Shown: positions 32,256 to 44,009, numbered from the stretch's first letter. The stretch is 64,000 nt of DNA from Grammothele lineata (GCA_002150815.3 NDFF03000120.1:1-64000); one strand, 5' to 3'. Numbers and translations: made by a program. The notes: generated by a model not told the origin, from the sequence alone.

Positions 32256-33205
32256 AGGACGCCCTCCTTCGCTCGGATCGGTGCTTAATGCATCCGGCTG
32301 GTAGTGACTGCTCGCAGCCGTATCCTTTCCCTCTTTAACGATTGTGGCATGACTTGACGACCTCACTCGGTCTATGTATACCTGTGTATGTAGCAATAGC
32401 AAGCTCGGCACCTTCGCTGATGTATACCCGGAAGCTCTCTGCGCGTGATCCCCCTCCATCTGCGTCGTATGACGCATCGCATACGGGTCTTTGCGCGCGA
32501 AGTGCGCCGACGACTGTGACCACATGGACTAGCGACTGTCGGTACGCCAACTCTGCAAAGTACATCCATGGCGCGCGGTGGACGCGCCGCGGCCGGCGCG
32601 GAAATGAAAGCGCTGGGAGCGGCGGAGGCGCTTCCCGCGCTCACGTTCATACGACAACCCCGCGGCCCACACGGCAGGCGCGGGCGTTGCTGAGCAGACG
32701 ACGTGCCGGACCCCCCGAGCGTCGCGCGCCGTGGGGACGACAGTGTAATGTCGTGTATGCGTGTTTGCCACCTCACTTCCGACGTGGAGCGGGTAAAGAA
32801 GGTTGCTGTTCGGAGTTTGTGAGATTTACACGAGGTCTGTATCGCCCACGGGGGCTTCCGGTGCTGAGGGTCCTATAAAAAGCTTAACGGAGAGGTATAT
32901 ACTTACTGAAGCGGACGAGGCTGTATGTCCGGACGTATGGACAGGTGACGCGGGTTCTTGTATTGCGGACGTGCGGTGTTGGTGTTGTACAGTGTGAGGA
33001 AAGCGAGAAAATCCAACGGAACGGAATCGACGATAGGAGGGACCGGGTGGACAAGAAAGGGACTACAGAGCTGGGAGAATGAAGGGGCATAGCGGCGCAT
33101 AGTTCGTCATACAGAGAGAGCGTCAAAGCAAGGAAAAGGACCGGGGGCATAGAGGAGGACGAGGAGCGCCGGTGCTATGACGAGCAGAAGCACGACGTCT
33201 TACCC
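32256..33205. other. Convergent intergenic region
   Basis: 950 bp between the secreted-protein stop and the DBF4 stop. It should contain both 3' UTRs. No gene, RNA or repeat is recognised. Confidence 0.4.
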
Positions 33206-35333
33206 TCACACGACAGCCTCACACTTATCGGCGTCAACCCACTCCTCCCAGCGGACGTCGTCCGCACCGTCGTCCGCGCTATCGCCGAGCTGCGGCAGCA
33301 TCGACTCGTCCTCGTCCTCGAAGCCCTCCGCCGCATCTGTCTGCGAAAGCGCGTCCTGGAGGAAGCGCTCGTTCGCCTCGGCAACCTCCTCGACCGTGCG
33401 GCGGCGCACGCGCGCGAGGCACTTGTCGAGGTTCCGGAAGTTGTTGTCGTCCATCGCGAACTTGCGGTGCTTCCGGCTCACGATGTGCTGTGCATACGAG
33501 CGGGTCAGTAACGCTCAATCGGTGGTGATTACGCCACAGGAGACGATGCGTACCTCGCGGAAGTCCTCGAACTTGACGCGGCAGCACTCGCAGTAGCCAG
33601 GCTTGGACGCCTCGTCGCGCTTGGGCAGCTTGAGCGTCGTCGTGCTCTTGCTCTTCCGCAGGAACTTGGAGCGCTCGGGGATCGTCGCTGGCGGTCCCAT
33701 CACGTTCTCCTTGTTCGCCTTGGTCGCTGCCACGGGAGGCACTGGCGCAGACGCGCGGCGCGTCATCGTGAACTCGTGCTGCATCTTGCGCTGGAGCTCC
33801 GTCGATAGCTTGAGCGTGCGGAGGAGGTCCCCTCCACCCGCAGCGGACGTTGTCGTGCCTGCGGTGGATGCGATGCTCACGCTGTTGCCCGACGCGGCCA
33901 TGTACGCGCCCGATGCGAGGTAACCCGACGCGTTCACGGATTCGGGTTGGCAGTCCTCGGGGAAGTCCGCGTCGAGGTCGACGAAGGCCTGCTCGGGGAA
34001 CGTCACGCGCCGCTTGAGGTTGTTCATCGATGCACTCCGGCGCAGGTCGTGCTGTAACAAGGCCGCGGCGGCCTTCTGGCGGATTTGTTGCTGTTGTCGC
34101 TGCTGCTGGGCCCTGCGTTTGCGCTCGTTCTGTTGCAGGCGTGTTTTCCGGCGTGCGCGTTCCTCCATGCGCTCCTTCTCTGCCTTCTCCGCCTTCTGCC
34201 TCCGACGTTCTTCCCTATCGTCGTATGGGATGAAAGGGCCGCGTGCGAGGGGATGGCAATGCAATACGGGCCAGGCTCCGACATCCTTGCCGTCCTTTCC
34301 TTTGGTGATGGGGTATTCGGTGGCAGCAATAGTGGCTAGCTCCTGCTTCATATCCTCTACAAGGACGAAGAAGCTGTCTTTCGAGAAGTAGGTGTAGTCG
34401 TGGCGTCGCTGAGTTGGATCGCGTTCCATAGTGCCGTGCAACTTCTCCGATTCGAGAAGAATTGCAAGGCCCTGGTTTCGGCCAAGGAAAGCTCCGTTCG
34501 TATCAGACATTCGGGGGGCATCGCAGCGGTCGAGAACGGAATGGAGTTTGCTGGCCGACCATATCTTCATGTTGAAACGGCGAGCCTTGTCAAGGAGGGA
34601 TTCGTTCATACTGGCGCTTCATTGGCGTAAGGGAAGAGTGAGCGTTGAGCCAATTGTAGTGATTCGAAACATACCGGCTCGTCAGCCTAATAGGACTTGC
34701 CAAACCGGAGGGAGCGGTGGAAGCGGCACGTTTTGTGGATGCCTTTTCTTTATTCTCTTTATCATCCACGTCGTATAGGGTGATGAAATGTGAGATCTCC
34801 CTTGAAAAGAAGTTCTCGCATCTCTAAAGACCACACCCAATGATAGTGAGACGGATGCACACGACATTTTAGGTAACGTTGGACACAATTTCAGAAGGTT
34901 TGACACTTACCCCGCCCATACTCACAACTCTCTTTTCCAGATGTGTCCTTGTCGATGCGGTCTCGGGATTGCCTAGGTCAAAGTCGAAGTAGAAGGCCCA
35001 ACTTCGAAAGGCCCGGGTATACTTGACCTTGAAATTCTCCTCCTTCTCATGCTTTTCTTTCTGCTTCTGCTCCTGCCTCTCCCTCTTCGCCTCCGCACGA
35101 GCCGCGGCCGCAGGCGTGGGCGATTCTTGTACCACCGGAACACGCAACGACGAGGTCTTCACGCGTTTGGAGCTGTGATCAGGGGCGTCGATAGCAGGCT
35201 CTGGAGACAACGGCCGCTTGATAGCGGACGACTTCTTCAATGTCGTGCGACATGGGGAGATAGGCATGCCCGAGTCCTGGAGCTGAGGTCGTGTGGCTAG
35301 CGGGTTGCGGGGGAAGGGGGCGGCTGTGGCCAT
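33206..35333 (-). CDS. DBF4: DBF4-type activator of Cdc7 kinase (DDK regulatory subunit)
   Basis: DBF4/Dfp1/Him1 proteins activate Cdc7, which phosphorylates MCM to fire replication origins. Exons (minus): 35333-34911, 34823-34675, 34610-33554 and 33487-33206, giving 636 aa. The N-motif (BRCT-like) runs through exons 1-2: FYFDFDLGNP, then MGGRCENFFSREISHFITLY. Motif M follows: YTYFSKDSFFVLVEDMKQEL, then WPVLHCHPLARGPFIPYDD. Motif C is the DBF4 zinc finger, completed by the last splice: Cys531, Cys534, His544, His550 (YCECCRVKFEDFRE / HIVSRKHRKF). A Gln/Arg-rich coiled coil lies at about residues 330-390. An in-frame Met 62 codons upstream (35519) is an alternative start. ACGCGT boxes upstream suggest G1/S transcription. 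The third exon could use an acceptor 6 nt earlier. Confidence 0.9.
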
Positions 35334-36104
35334 ACGTGAAGGGAGTTGTGGGGTGCGCGAGACAGCCCCTCGGCAGCTGCAGTGTAAGCAAGAAACAAGA
35401 GGAGAGGACGAAAGACTGCGAAAGGAGTTGTTAGAAGCCAAGCAGCGTGGTCGGCGGCAGGAGGCAGTCGACGCGAACAGGCGCTCGGGTGAAGAGACGC
35501 GTGACGGCATGTTCATCAACCAAACAAATCACGCGTGCCTTCGACGCGTCGCGCGTCCAAGGCGCGTCGATCCTCACAGCTCGCTGCTGCACCGCGTTTC
35601 TTGCAGGGCTTGCGTATGATATTCTAAATAAATATCGTGCCTAAGTTCCAGATAAATGTCCAGGCGGAAGCAGTCTTCCGTGCCAACCGACGCCCCTGCG
35701 AGTCCCGCCTGCTTTCTACTGTCACTGAACTATTACTTGCTCGGAGGGCTCCTGCCTGGCACCAATGAAACTGACGGGGACCTCCTCTAATCGTCAATTC
35801 ACAATACTGGAAAGCAAGAGTCACCCAGAGAGTGCAGTCAGCGTACACATCTACTTAAATCCCTCATCGATGACATCAGACAACTTAACGCGTGGACTCA
35901 ACTTCCCACGAGGCACGTGACCGCGTAGAGGATAGATGTGACGCTATGTCGCGTCCCGTAACGTCCATGTCACATTATCGAAGCCTCGGCTCGACACTCA
36001 GATTAGTTCCTCTGTCTGTGACCTTAACAGCCATCTTGGCCACAAAGTTGCGCTTGCGGTTGAGCTAGGCACCGGTTCTTTCTTACAATCCCCATTATCT
36101 GGTC
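35334..36104. promoter_or_regulatory. Divergent promoter region of DBF4 and the GCP gene
   Basis: 771 bp between divergent starts. It contains three ACGCGT sites on the DBF4 side (listed separately) and one more at about 35889 nearer the GCP gene. No other gene is seen. Confidence 0.55.
35497..35557. promoter_or_regulatory. MCB-like cluster upstream of DBF4
   Basis: ACGCGT occurs at 35497-35502, 35531-35536 and 35544-35549, that is 164-216 bp upstream of the DBF4 start. The block TCGACGCGTCGCGCGTC at 35541-35557 is identical to one upstream of CDC6 at 42436-42452. ACGCGT is the MluI cell-cycle box bound by MBF in yeasts, which drives G1/S genes. Confidence 0.6.
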
Positions 36105-39100
36105 ATGGAAGAGGCGGAGATTTCACTCTTCCCTCAAGTTCCGTCTCTCGAAGACGTTGCCTCAACACTACGTCCTTTACCGGATATCAACCCCCAATTC
36201 TTCATTCCCCGTCTTCAAGATCAGCCGCAAAACCCTATCATGGATACGTTGCGCATTCTTAATCCACTCACTGGAGATAATACACACCATGGTACGGCTT
36301 CTGTACTGCCACCCGAGCTTCGCATGCTCTCAGAAGATACTCTGAAGTTTGCACAAGAGAAGAGGTCTAAAGTTGAGAATCTATGGGAGACGGCTGTTTT
36401 GAGGCACAAAGGGTATACCGTGAGCATCTCTGGCTGTTGGTGTATGTGCACGTCTGACTCTCGAACGTTAGAAACAAGTGCTCTGTTGGGATGCACTTCG
36501 ACCCTCTTTCGATCGTAGCACATCGGCCTCCCCCTTCCTGTCAGAGCAGTCTACGGCAGCCTTTGCATCTGCGCGATATCAGTGAGCAGAGCGCCCGTAT
36601 TTAAGCCAGACAAGTTGCCGACTTTCTTCAGTTTGCGTCCCCCTTTGCAGCGTCCGGATGTGCAGCTCGTTTACGTTCATGTACCAGAGCTGTTCCAATC
36701 GCTGCTGCTTACTGTATGTGGTACCTCGTCACCACTACACATATGGGATTCTGCCTGCCAAAGGTTTGTCCTCCGTCACTTGCAGGGCAAACAACGGGGA
36801 GAGATAATAATTGTGGGGAAGGACGAAGTGGTGAGCGCGAGGTCGGTCACCGCACTGCTGCCATGAATCAAAGCTGATTTGTCTATAGCCTACTCAAGCG
36901 CTTCTTGACGATCGGTAACCTGGTAAGACGATTAGAGATTTTGACAGATGAACAAGATAGGTAAGGCAATAGTCTTCAAGCATTGAACCAGCTCCTAAAA
37001 TACAGCAGCGAACGCGTGTCTCCTCATTCCACGCACCTATCGCATGCCTTCAATCATGCACTGGCCTCGATTTTGGCACATATACGTCGGAGTGCTGAGA
37101 CGATTCCTCCGGAACTACAAACCATTCCAGGAGCGGATGCGCGATTAGCAGCATTATGGACACGATACGAGGACATGGAAAACATTATGCAGGCAGTAGC
37201 GCGTCTGTGCGAGCGGGTACGTGTCCTTCCTGCACTATACCACCATGCCTAATGTCATATACAGGAGGAAAGGGTTGATCCATCCGCGTATCCGCCAATA
37301 CCCTCTACGCCATCTGCGCTTCTTTCACTCATCTACCAACACCTTGCAGATCATATCGACCGCGCGTCTTCACGCGAAGTGATTGCCACAATGGCCTTCA
37401 TACTCACGACGACTTCGAGATCGTACATCCAGGATCTTTCAGCATCTGTCGGCTATGAAACTGCTGGTGCTCGTCATCGCACTGCGCCCGCGAGAGGAAG
37501 ACATCCTCTTAACTCTGCCCAAAGCGGTGTTCTAGAAGACACCAACCAACACATTGACCCCCTAGGAGAGGAACTGGAGGTCGAAATTCTTGAATTTCCA
37601 GAGTTCATATTATCGGAAGTGGCGGAAGTACTTTCTCGAGCTCACAAGTCGCTGGTCCTTCTACGTGCAGCCTGCCCAGACCATTCGCTGCTAACAGGTA
37701 GTCGCACGCATCCCGACGTTGAGTGGTTATGGACGGAGGAGCAATTGGAAAATATGGATGAGGGGCTGGCTTTTGGATCTGTTCCCCATACCGCGGAGGA
37801 CTACGCGAAGTATCAAGTCTCCTCGACTTCCGAGGTCATGCAAGCATTCAAGGTGTTTGATCTGCTTCCCGGAGAGCTTGATCCTCATGCCAACACAACG
37901 AGGGGTAGTGTTCTATGGGGCTCACAGACCGTATCATCCTTTCGCGACTTCCTTGATAACTTCCCTCCTTCCCTCCCTCCCTCGACCCCTACTTTAACCC
38001 ATCTCACGGAACGCGTTCTGGCGCCACTCGTTGAACACGCCCAAACACTTTCCGGTGCCCTCGTCGTGCGGTTCCTCTCACCCAATACTCATCTCCACCT
38101 TCGAGCACATTTGGTCCTTCTCCGCGGGTACCTCCTTATGACTGCGCATCCGTTCAGATCACGCCTTCAAGACGCGCTCTTCTCGGACGCGGAGGAGGTC
38201 AGCGTACCGGTCGTCGGGTCGCGAACGTATGCCGCACGCGAAGCGAGAGAAAATGCAAGGGCACGCTCGAGAACGAAGAGTGCCGACAAGCACACACAGC
38301 ACCGGCACAAGGCGGCGGACGGGACAGTGCCGGCGAAGAAGACCAGGCGAGCGATTGGACTGTCACCGGTCTTGACAATCGGAAATCACTGGCCACCGCT
38401 AGGATCGGACTTAAACTTCTTGCTGAGGACAGTTGTGGTTGATGCACTCGAAGACGGCCGCTCGATTGAGATTGCGGACGGCGACGGACGGGTGGACGAG
38501 ACGGCGCAAGCGAGTGCTATAATCTTGGCAGAGGCTGAATGGAGACTCGGTTTCGCAATTCGTGATATGCCTATGGAGTCTGGAAAGGAGAAGTGGTTGA
38601 ACCCTCTCTGTGAGTTGAGCTACATTTTTATATGGGGCCGAAGTTCCATTGCTGATGCCAGTTTCGTGCAGCTATCGAGTACGTTCATGTTGCCTGACAG
38701 GCCTGGGTGGAAAGTCGTTTACTGACCGTGTTCTAGAGCCCTAGACTTTCTGTACATGCACTATCAGCCTCCGTATCCCCTCGACGTCATCATCACCCCG
38801 ACTATCCTTTCCAAGTACCACCGTATGTTCGCCTTCAACCTACGCCTCATGCGCGTCGAGAATGTCGTCCGCACGCTCTTCCGCCTCGCCCGTAGCGCCG
38901 CATCCCCTCTATTTCCAACGCTTACGCCCTCCAACAAGCTGTTTCTCCACTTCCGCTTCGTCGTTCACGCCTTCATCACAACCCTTGCCTCGTACGTCTA
39001 CGACATCGCCATCGGGAGTAACATCGACGCGTTCATCGCCCGACTTGAGACTGCAGCTTCCACCTACGAACCTTCGCATTCCGCGCCGTTCGCGTCTAGC

Positions 39101-39629
39101 ACCGCGTCGCCGCCAATAGCGGGCGCGAATGAGGACAAAGCGACATTCGCGGACGTGTTTGGTCTTGCGGAGCACCATTCGCGGGTGCTTGACGACGTGC
39201 TGAGCGCCTGCTTGCTCCGCTCAGGTCAGAAGGCGGTCGGAGACATCCTCCGCGGGTGCATGGAGCTCGTGCTCGAGCTCGGCGTGCTCGCGGGCGAGCT
39301 GCAGGACGGAAACTTGGAGGAATACGAGGCTGCGCCTGTGCTCGATGATCTCTGGCGGCGTTTCAGGGCACGAATGACGACCTTTGTGAGTGTGCAGTTC
39401 CCTGTATTATGCATGAAATTGATGCGTTGGCGTTCAGGTGAAGGTGCTCAAAGCGCTAGTAGAGAAGGAGGCTGATAGCTCGGGCATTGTCCTCAGCGAG
39501 ATTCCGTTGCATATGATGCAAGGACATGGGCGTATTTCTGGCACGACTGGGAACTTGCACCAGTTGTTACTGAGATTGAACATGTCGGATTGGTGGACTA
39601 AGAAGGAATCAGGGCCAGCGGATCGATAG
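36105..39629 (+). CDS. Spc97/Spc98-family gamma-tubulin complex protein (GCP5/6-like)
   Basis: GCPs assemble gamma-tubulin into microtubule-nucleating complexes at the spindle pole body. Exons: 36105-36412, 36519-36581, 36632-36841, 36889-36922, 36992-37216, 37265-38609, 38672-38678, 38737-39385 and 39438-39629, giving about 1010 aa. N-terminal GRIP1 features include GTSSPLHIWDSACQRFVLR and GKDEVVSASLLKRFLTIGNL. The C-terminal GRIP2 part contains SIEALDFLYMHYQPPYPLDV, TPTILSKYHRMFAFNLRLMR and HFRFVVHAFITTLASYVYD. A 7-nt micro-exon (38672-38678) is required to keep PLSIEALDF. Between exons 4 and 5 the sequence reads on in frame (LVRRLEILTDEQD) until a stop, so that splice is uncertain. Large size and a long linker favour the GCP5/GCP6 branch, but the paralogue is not certain. 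Confidence 0.87.
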
Positions 39630-40091
39630 GCACACCCTGATCTCGACGTCATGGATTTTTGGAACAATGTACGATTTGGAAATCATGCAGGGCATATAAG
39701 TCAGGGACAAACGAATACTCGATTGCAATCATCGCAATATTGGGGCGTACAAAACAATGCATGGGGACAAAACGACTACGAGGGCTAGGATATACTACAG
39801 TGATTGAGGTTGGTGATATTGTTACTTGCCATGTTTCCAGATACGGAGCATCAACGGCATAAGAGTCCCCGTGAACGACATGGTACGAATCTGCGTATGC
39901 GATAACAAAACAATGCGGGACGGAGCGCGTGAGGGGCATATATGCACAAGAGCACGAAGCGGGTTGGAGCATGGATAGTGTGACGAGCATAGGTAGAGAG
40001 CGCGAATAATGAGACAGATAAAAAGATGTGGGCGATACCGGAGGAAACCATCCATTCCAGGATATCACGAGGCAAGTCTTGACAATACGCT
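39630..40091. other. Convergent intergenic region (GCP / CDC6)
   Basis: 462 bp between two stops, moderately AT-rich, expected to hold both 3' UTRs. No feature is seen. Confidence 0.4.
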
Positions 40092-42231
40092 TTACTGCTC
40101 GATAGAGTCCTCAAAACCAACCACCTCAGTGGGGGTGGTAGTGGTGGTGCGGCTGGCTTGGCCCCGCGCCTTCGCTTCGCGGGCAATGCGAGCCTGTTCC
40201 CGCTGGAAAATGGCGCGAACCTCCTCTTCACGCGCATTTGCCGGGGTGTCATCTGCACCCAAGCCGAGGCCGCGAGCGACCTCGTCCAGGCGGATACCCT
40301 CAACGAAACGGACGTCCTGAGTGCTCGAACTTGCAGTGAACGACATTGAGCGGCTGAATGCCTTCTTGCCGGGCTTGCGAGGGGTGTTAGGCAGGCCAGC
40401 ACCTGTGGACAACGACAAAATCCCGACGACCTCCAAGACGCCAGCGAGATCACCAAACTCGCTGCGAGAGACGGGCGCAAACACAGCGTTCTCAGCCCGA
40501 GCAAGAAAAGCGGTATAGAAGGAGTGAAGGTGGCCCATTTCGAAACCGGCCGGCTTTGGGGTAGACGCTTGTACTTGAGACGATGATTGTGTCCTCTTGA
40601 TGGGCGAACGAGTAGGGGAAGGAACAGGCGATGTTCCAATCGTGACACCCGCTTCCGCAGACTTTGTGGCAAGGAGCGCGGCCAACAGGACAAGTCGTTG
40701 TTGAAGACCAAGCTCTCGAATCTTTGTGACGGTCTCGCTGTCGCTGGCCTTGCGAACCACGGAAGTCGGTGCGGACGGCACCGGCGCAGGAGTGGTCTTG
40801 CCCGCAGGAGCGTAAGCCTTCAAGGCTGCGAGGATATGCGATGGGGTGACGGTCGGCGTCGACGTGTTTAGCGGGTCCGGAGAAGGAGCACCGTTGACAG
40901 CGACGTCGATTGCTCCGCGTAGGACTTCAAAGACTGCGCGAACATCACCAGTCTGAGACGCGATCTTTTTCGACAGCAGCGTCAACGTGGGAAGGGGAAG
41001 GAACTTCTTGACGCGTTCAGCAGAATCCACCTCGTCCGACAGTGGCGCCAACCTTGTTTGAAGAATACCGAGAAGCTGCTCTGGCGTGTATGGAGCGAAA
41101 TGCATTGTGTTGACCCCGGCGAACGATTGGATCGAAAACGTAGTGGAAGACGTGGACGTTAACGTATGCGTGTTCGCGATACCAACAAGCCGTAAACTTG
41201 CGGCACAGGCATGCGCGAGGGAGAATAGCGGCGAAAGCGCCTGTGCTGTAGATGCGATATGGTCGAGTTCGTCCAGTACAACGATGCTAAACGACGCAAT
41301 TGAGCAAATAGACTCAAGGTAGGGAAAGGGAGCGGGGGACTGACCATTTCCTATTGCTAGCGGCAAAGGTCTTCTCTACAAATTGCTGCGGTCCCGCCTT
41401 CGACTTCTTGCCACGACCCTGGCATTTGGATCCATCATCCACCATTTCGGCCAATTGCTGCCAGACGGCGTCGACGCTGCCCAGCGCCATACAATTCACA
41501 ACAAGAATCTGGACGTCCCGGGCCGAAAGCTCGTCATCGAGAGCTCGAAGGACGTTGCTAACTAACGCCGTCTTCCCAGTCCCTGGGGATCCCGAGATGT
41601 ACAATGCGCTGTAGTCCTTCCCGGAGGCAACACCAAGGAGAAAGTTGCGGAGGAATGACTCGATTGTCAATCGTTCCGCTTCACGACCTGCCATGTGAGG
41701 GCCATCGTTGCACGTCGGTCGAAGTAGCGCCCGTGCGCGAACATGCAACGGAAGAAGAAGCGTAGGCGGACTCGGCGGCGGCGTGGCGAGAGACAGCTGG
41801 GAAAGAGATGTGGCTGGAGTAGCGGCCGCAGTTTGACGCAGATTGGACGTTGACGCGTAGCGACGAGGTGCTGGCGGCCACGTCAGCAACGCTAGCAAGC
41901 AGTTTTCGAAGATACACTCACTACCCGGACGGGAGGATGACTCGTGGATCATGGTGCTAGTCCGTCGCAGTGACCGTGTGAGACGAGGGCTTGTAGGCGA
42001 CGCGTTGACCGCCTGCAACAAAAACGGGGGAATGTTCTCCTTATTGTGATCGCCATCGAGGACTGTCACAGTCGTTTTTGCACGTTTGGGGTTTGGCGTC
42101 GAGTCGGGGGTGGGGAGGGAGACAGTGTGGTCGGCATCGCAGACCGACGAGATGTCGTGTGCGTCGACATGAGCGACCTGATGAGACCGTTTCCCGAGAA
42201 CGGAGGCATTATTTCCGCGTGACGAAGGCAT
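40092..42231 (-). CDS. CDC6: CDC6 replication licensing ATPase
   Basis: AAA+ ATPase that loads MCM2-7 with ORC and Cdt1 in G1. Exons (minus): 42231-41922, 41870-41345 and 41286-40092, giving 676 aa. The N-terminus is disordered, with possible CDK sites (TPDSTPNPKR, NASPTSPRL) and a basic NLS. Motifs: GREAERLTIESFL, Walker A SGSPGTGKTALV (about 196-207), Walker B IVVLDELDH (280-288, completed by the second splice), sensor 1 GIANTHTL, and sensor 2 region SQTGDVRAVFEVLRGAID. A winged-helix C-domain (LGLQQRLVLLAALLA to RLDEVARGLGLG) follows. The first intron is 51 nt and in frame; keeping it would insert 17 residues. ACGCGT boxes lie 180-221 bp upstream. The NCMALGSVDAVW stretch is typical of Cdc6/Cdc18 rather than ORC1. 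Confidence 0.93.
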
Positions 42232-42925
42232 GGTAGATGGCGAGGAAAGCTACCGACACCAGACAGAAAGGACCAAAGGATGGTCCAACCCGGAGAGGAG
42301 GCAAGTCGAGCGAGTCGATGCCGGGGATGGTTTGAAGAAGACCTGCAGAGCGCGCGTCTTGGCGCTTATGACGGGAATGACGCGCTTTCAAACTCCGCTC
42401 AGTCAACGCGACGCGTTCCTCATAACACCACGTGATCGACGCGTCGCGCGTCGCGCACACCGGTGACCCGCAGGATGCGCCCGCGGGATTAGTGCGGACG
42501 TGAGAGCGTACACAACCTATCCGCTTCGAGCATCGTACCAGCACGTTCTCTTCCTCATGCCAAAATTGTCTTCGGCTCTTCGCATGCCGCACTCAGTGTA
42601 CCCGACCATCCGAGTGCTTGCCTCTCACGCTCCTTCGATCCATGTCTGCCACACGCTCATAGAACTCGAAGGTGCGAGTGTAGACTGACCTCATTGCCCT
42701 GGATACTGTGCTAGGATGCACCGACGAGCAAGGAAGTATTCCCGGGAGGCATAAATACCATTAGACCTCCAGCAAAGGTCGTAATGAGATCATTCAGATT
42801 TCCGGTTTAAATCCCGACGCCATGCTTCTTCTCGGGAGGCGGTGTGCACTCAGGCGGGCCATATATCCGATGTCTTTCGCGGTAACCCGTGCGACACTCC
42901 TCCGCACGGGTTGTCCCGTACCCCC
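42232..42925. promoter_or_regulatory. Divergent promoter region of CDC6 and the membrane protein
   Basis: 694 bp between divergent starts. It holds the MCB-like cluster at 42411-42452. The remainder shows no gene or repeat. Confidence 0.55.
42411..42452. promoter_or_regulatory. MCB-like cluster upstream of CDC6
   Basis: ACGCGT at 42411-42416 and 42439-42444, 180-221 bp upstream of the CDC6 start. The 17-nt block at 42436-42452 (TCGACGCGTCGCGCGTC) matches the DBF4 upstream block exactly, in the same orientation on the plus strand; both genes are on the minus strand. Confidence 0.6.
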
Positions 42926-44009
42926 ATGCAGCTTCGCATTCCCACCTGGTGTCTGCTCGCCCTCCTCTACGCCCTGTTGACGGGCAGGAGTCAGGCAGCT
43001 TCAATCTACTTGGGGAGGCTATTCTCGAGGTAATTATCGTGCCTTGAATATGTCTCCTTCTGCAACACTAACTTCACTCTTCCTCCCGCCGGCAGGGACG
43101 ATGATGACGACTCGGACTCGGACAGCGACAGCGATAGTGATTCAGACAGTGACAGCGACTCCAGTAGCCACCGTCATGCCACCATGAGAGGACACGCGCA
43201 CGGACTGAGCAAAGGAGCTGTGGCTGGTATCGTAATCGGATGTCGTGAGTACGATCGAGCACCTGGGTAACGATGAACACTTACCTGTGTCGCTAGTCCT
43301 CTTCCTACTCCTGCTTCTGCTCCTTGTCGTATGCTGTTGGAGGAAACGTACTAGAACGCGGGTGACTTCAAGCCGTAAGGAGAAAGATGTCACGGTGGTA
43401 GCTCCCATGAAAGAGGTGGCCTCAACCCCACTCCTCACACAACACACGCACTCCCTCCGCCCCAGCTCGATGGTCGCCAACAGCCCCGCGGACGTCATTG
43501 CCGGAGCGCCATACTTCTCTCATGCCTCAGAACACCGCGAATCATACGAGGCGAGAAACGTTGCACCCCGAGCAAGTACCGAAACGAACGAGTTAGAAGC
43601 ACTTCCGAATCCTTACGATGGCGACAACCCGCCGCGACCACCGCCTCGCGACGAGCTGCCACTGTCGCCAACATCGCCCATATCGCGCCGCACGACTTCG
43701 TCATGGTACAATGAGTCCTCCCACAGTGGTAGCTCGGCAATTCGGCGCGGGTCCACCGCGCCGTCCGCGTGGACCCACGACGAGAGCGGCGTGGCGCTAC
43801 TCTCACGCGGGACCACGCAAACGTCGCGCTACACCGTGTCTTCCAGTCTCCACGACGAGTTATCAGGATACCAGAAGGCATTGGAGGCTCACGATCGAAA
43901 GGAGTCGGAGGACGCAGCAATACGCGAGGAGAGGATAGGCCAGGGCTCTGGTGTCCCTGCTGATCCACCCCCATTGTACACACCCTCCGATGGAGTACAC
44001 AGTGGATAA
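42926..44009 (+). CDS. Single-pass membrane protein with Ser/Asp-repeat stalk
   Basis: Exons: 42926-43029, 43096-43244 and 43297-44009, giving 321 aa. A signal peptide comes first (RIPTWCLLALLYALLTGRSQA). Then a short extracellular part with an almost pure Asp-Ser repeat (about residues 35-58), a Gly-rich turn (HGLSKGAVAGIVIG) and a strong membrane helix (CLLFLLLLLLLVVCCW). Basic stop-transfer residues (RKRTRTR) follow. The about 225-residue cytosolic tail is Ser/Pro-rich (PPRPPPRDELPLSPTSPISR) and may carry phosphorylation and SH3-binding sites. The layout resembles fungal wall-stress sensor-type proteins, but no WSC or cysteine-rich domain is present, so function is open. Low-complexity makes homology hard to judge. 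Confidence 0.75.
43096..43170 (+). repeat. GAY-AGY (Asp-Ser) coding repeat
   Basis: A run of alternating Asp and Ser codons (GAC/GAT with AGC/AGT/TCG/TCA) in exon 2 of the membrane protein. The codon mix is not perfectly repetitive, which suggests selection at protein level rather than a fresh expansion. Confidence 0.7.

Noticed and set aside
41314..41366. CDC6 as ORC1 or ORC4
   Set aside because: No BAH domain as in ORC1. The GREAER, NCMALGSVDAVW and short winged-helix layout fit Cdc6/Cdc18 better.
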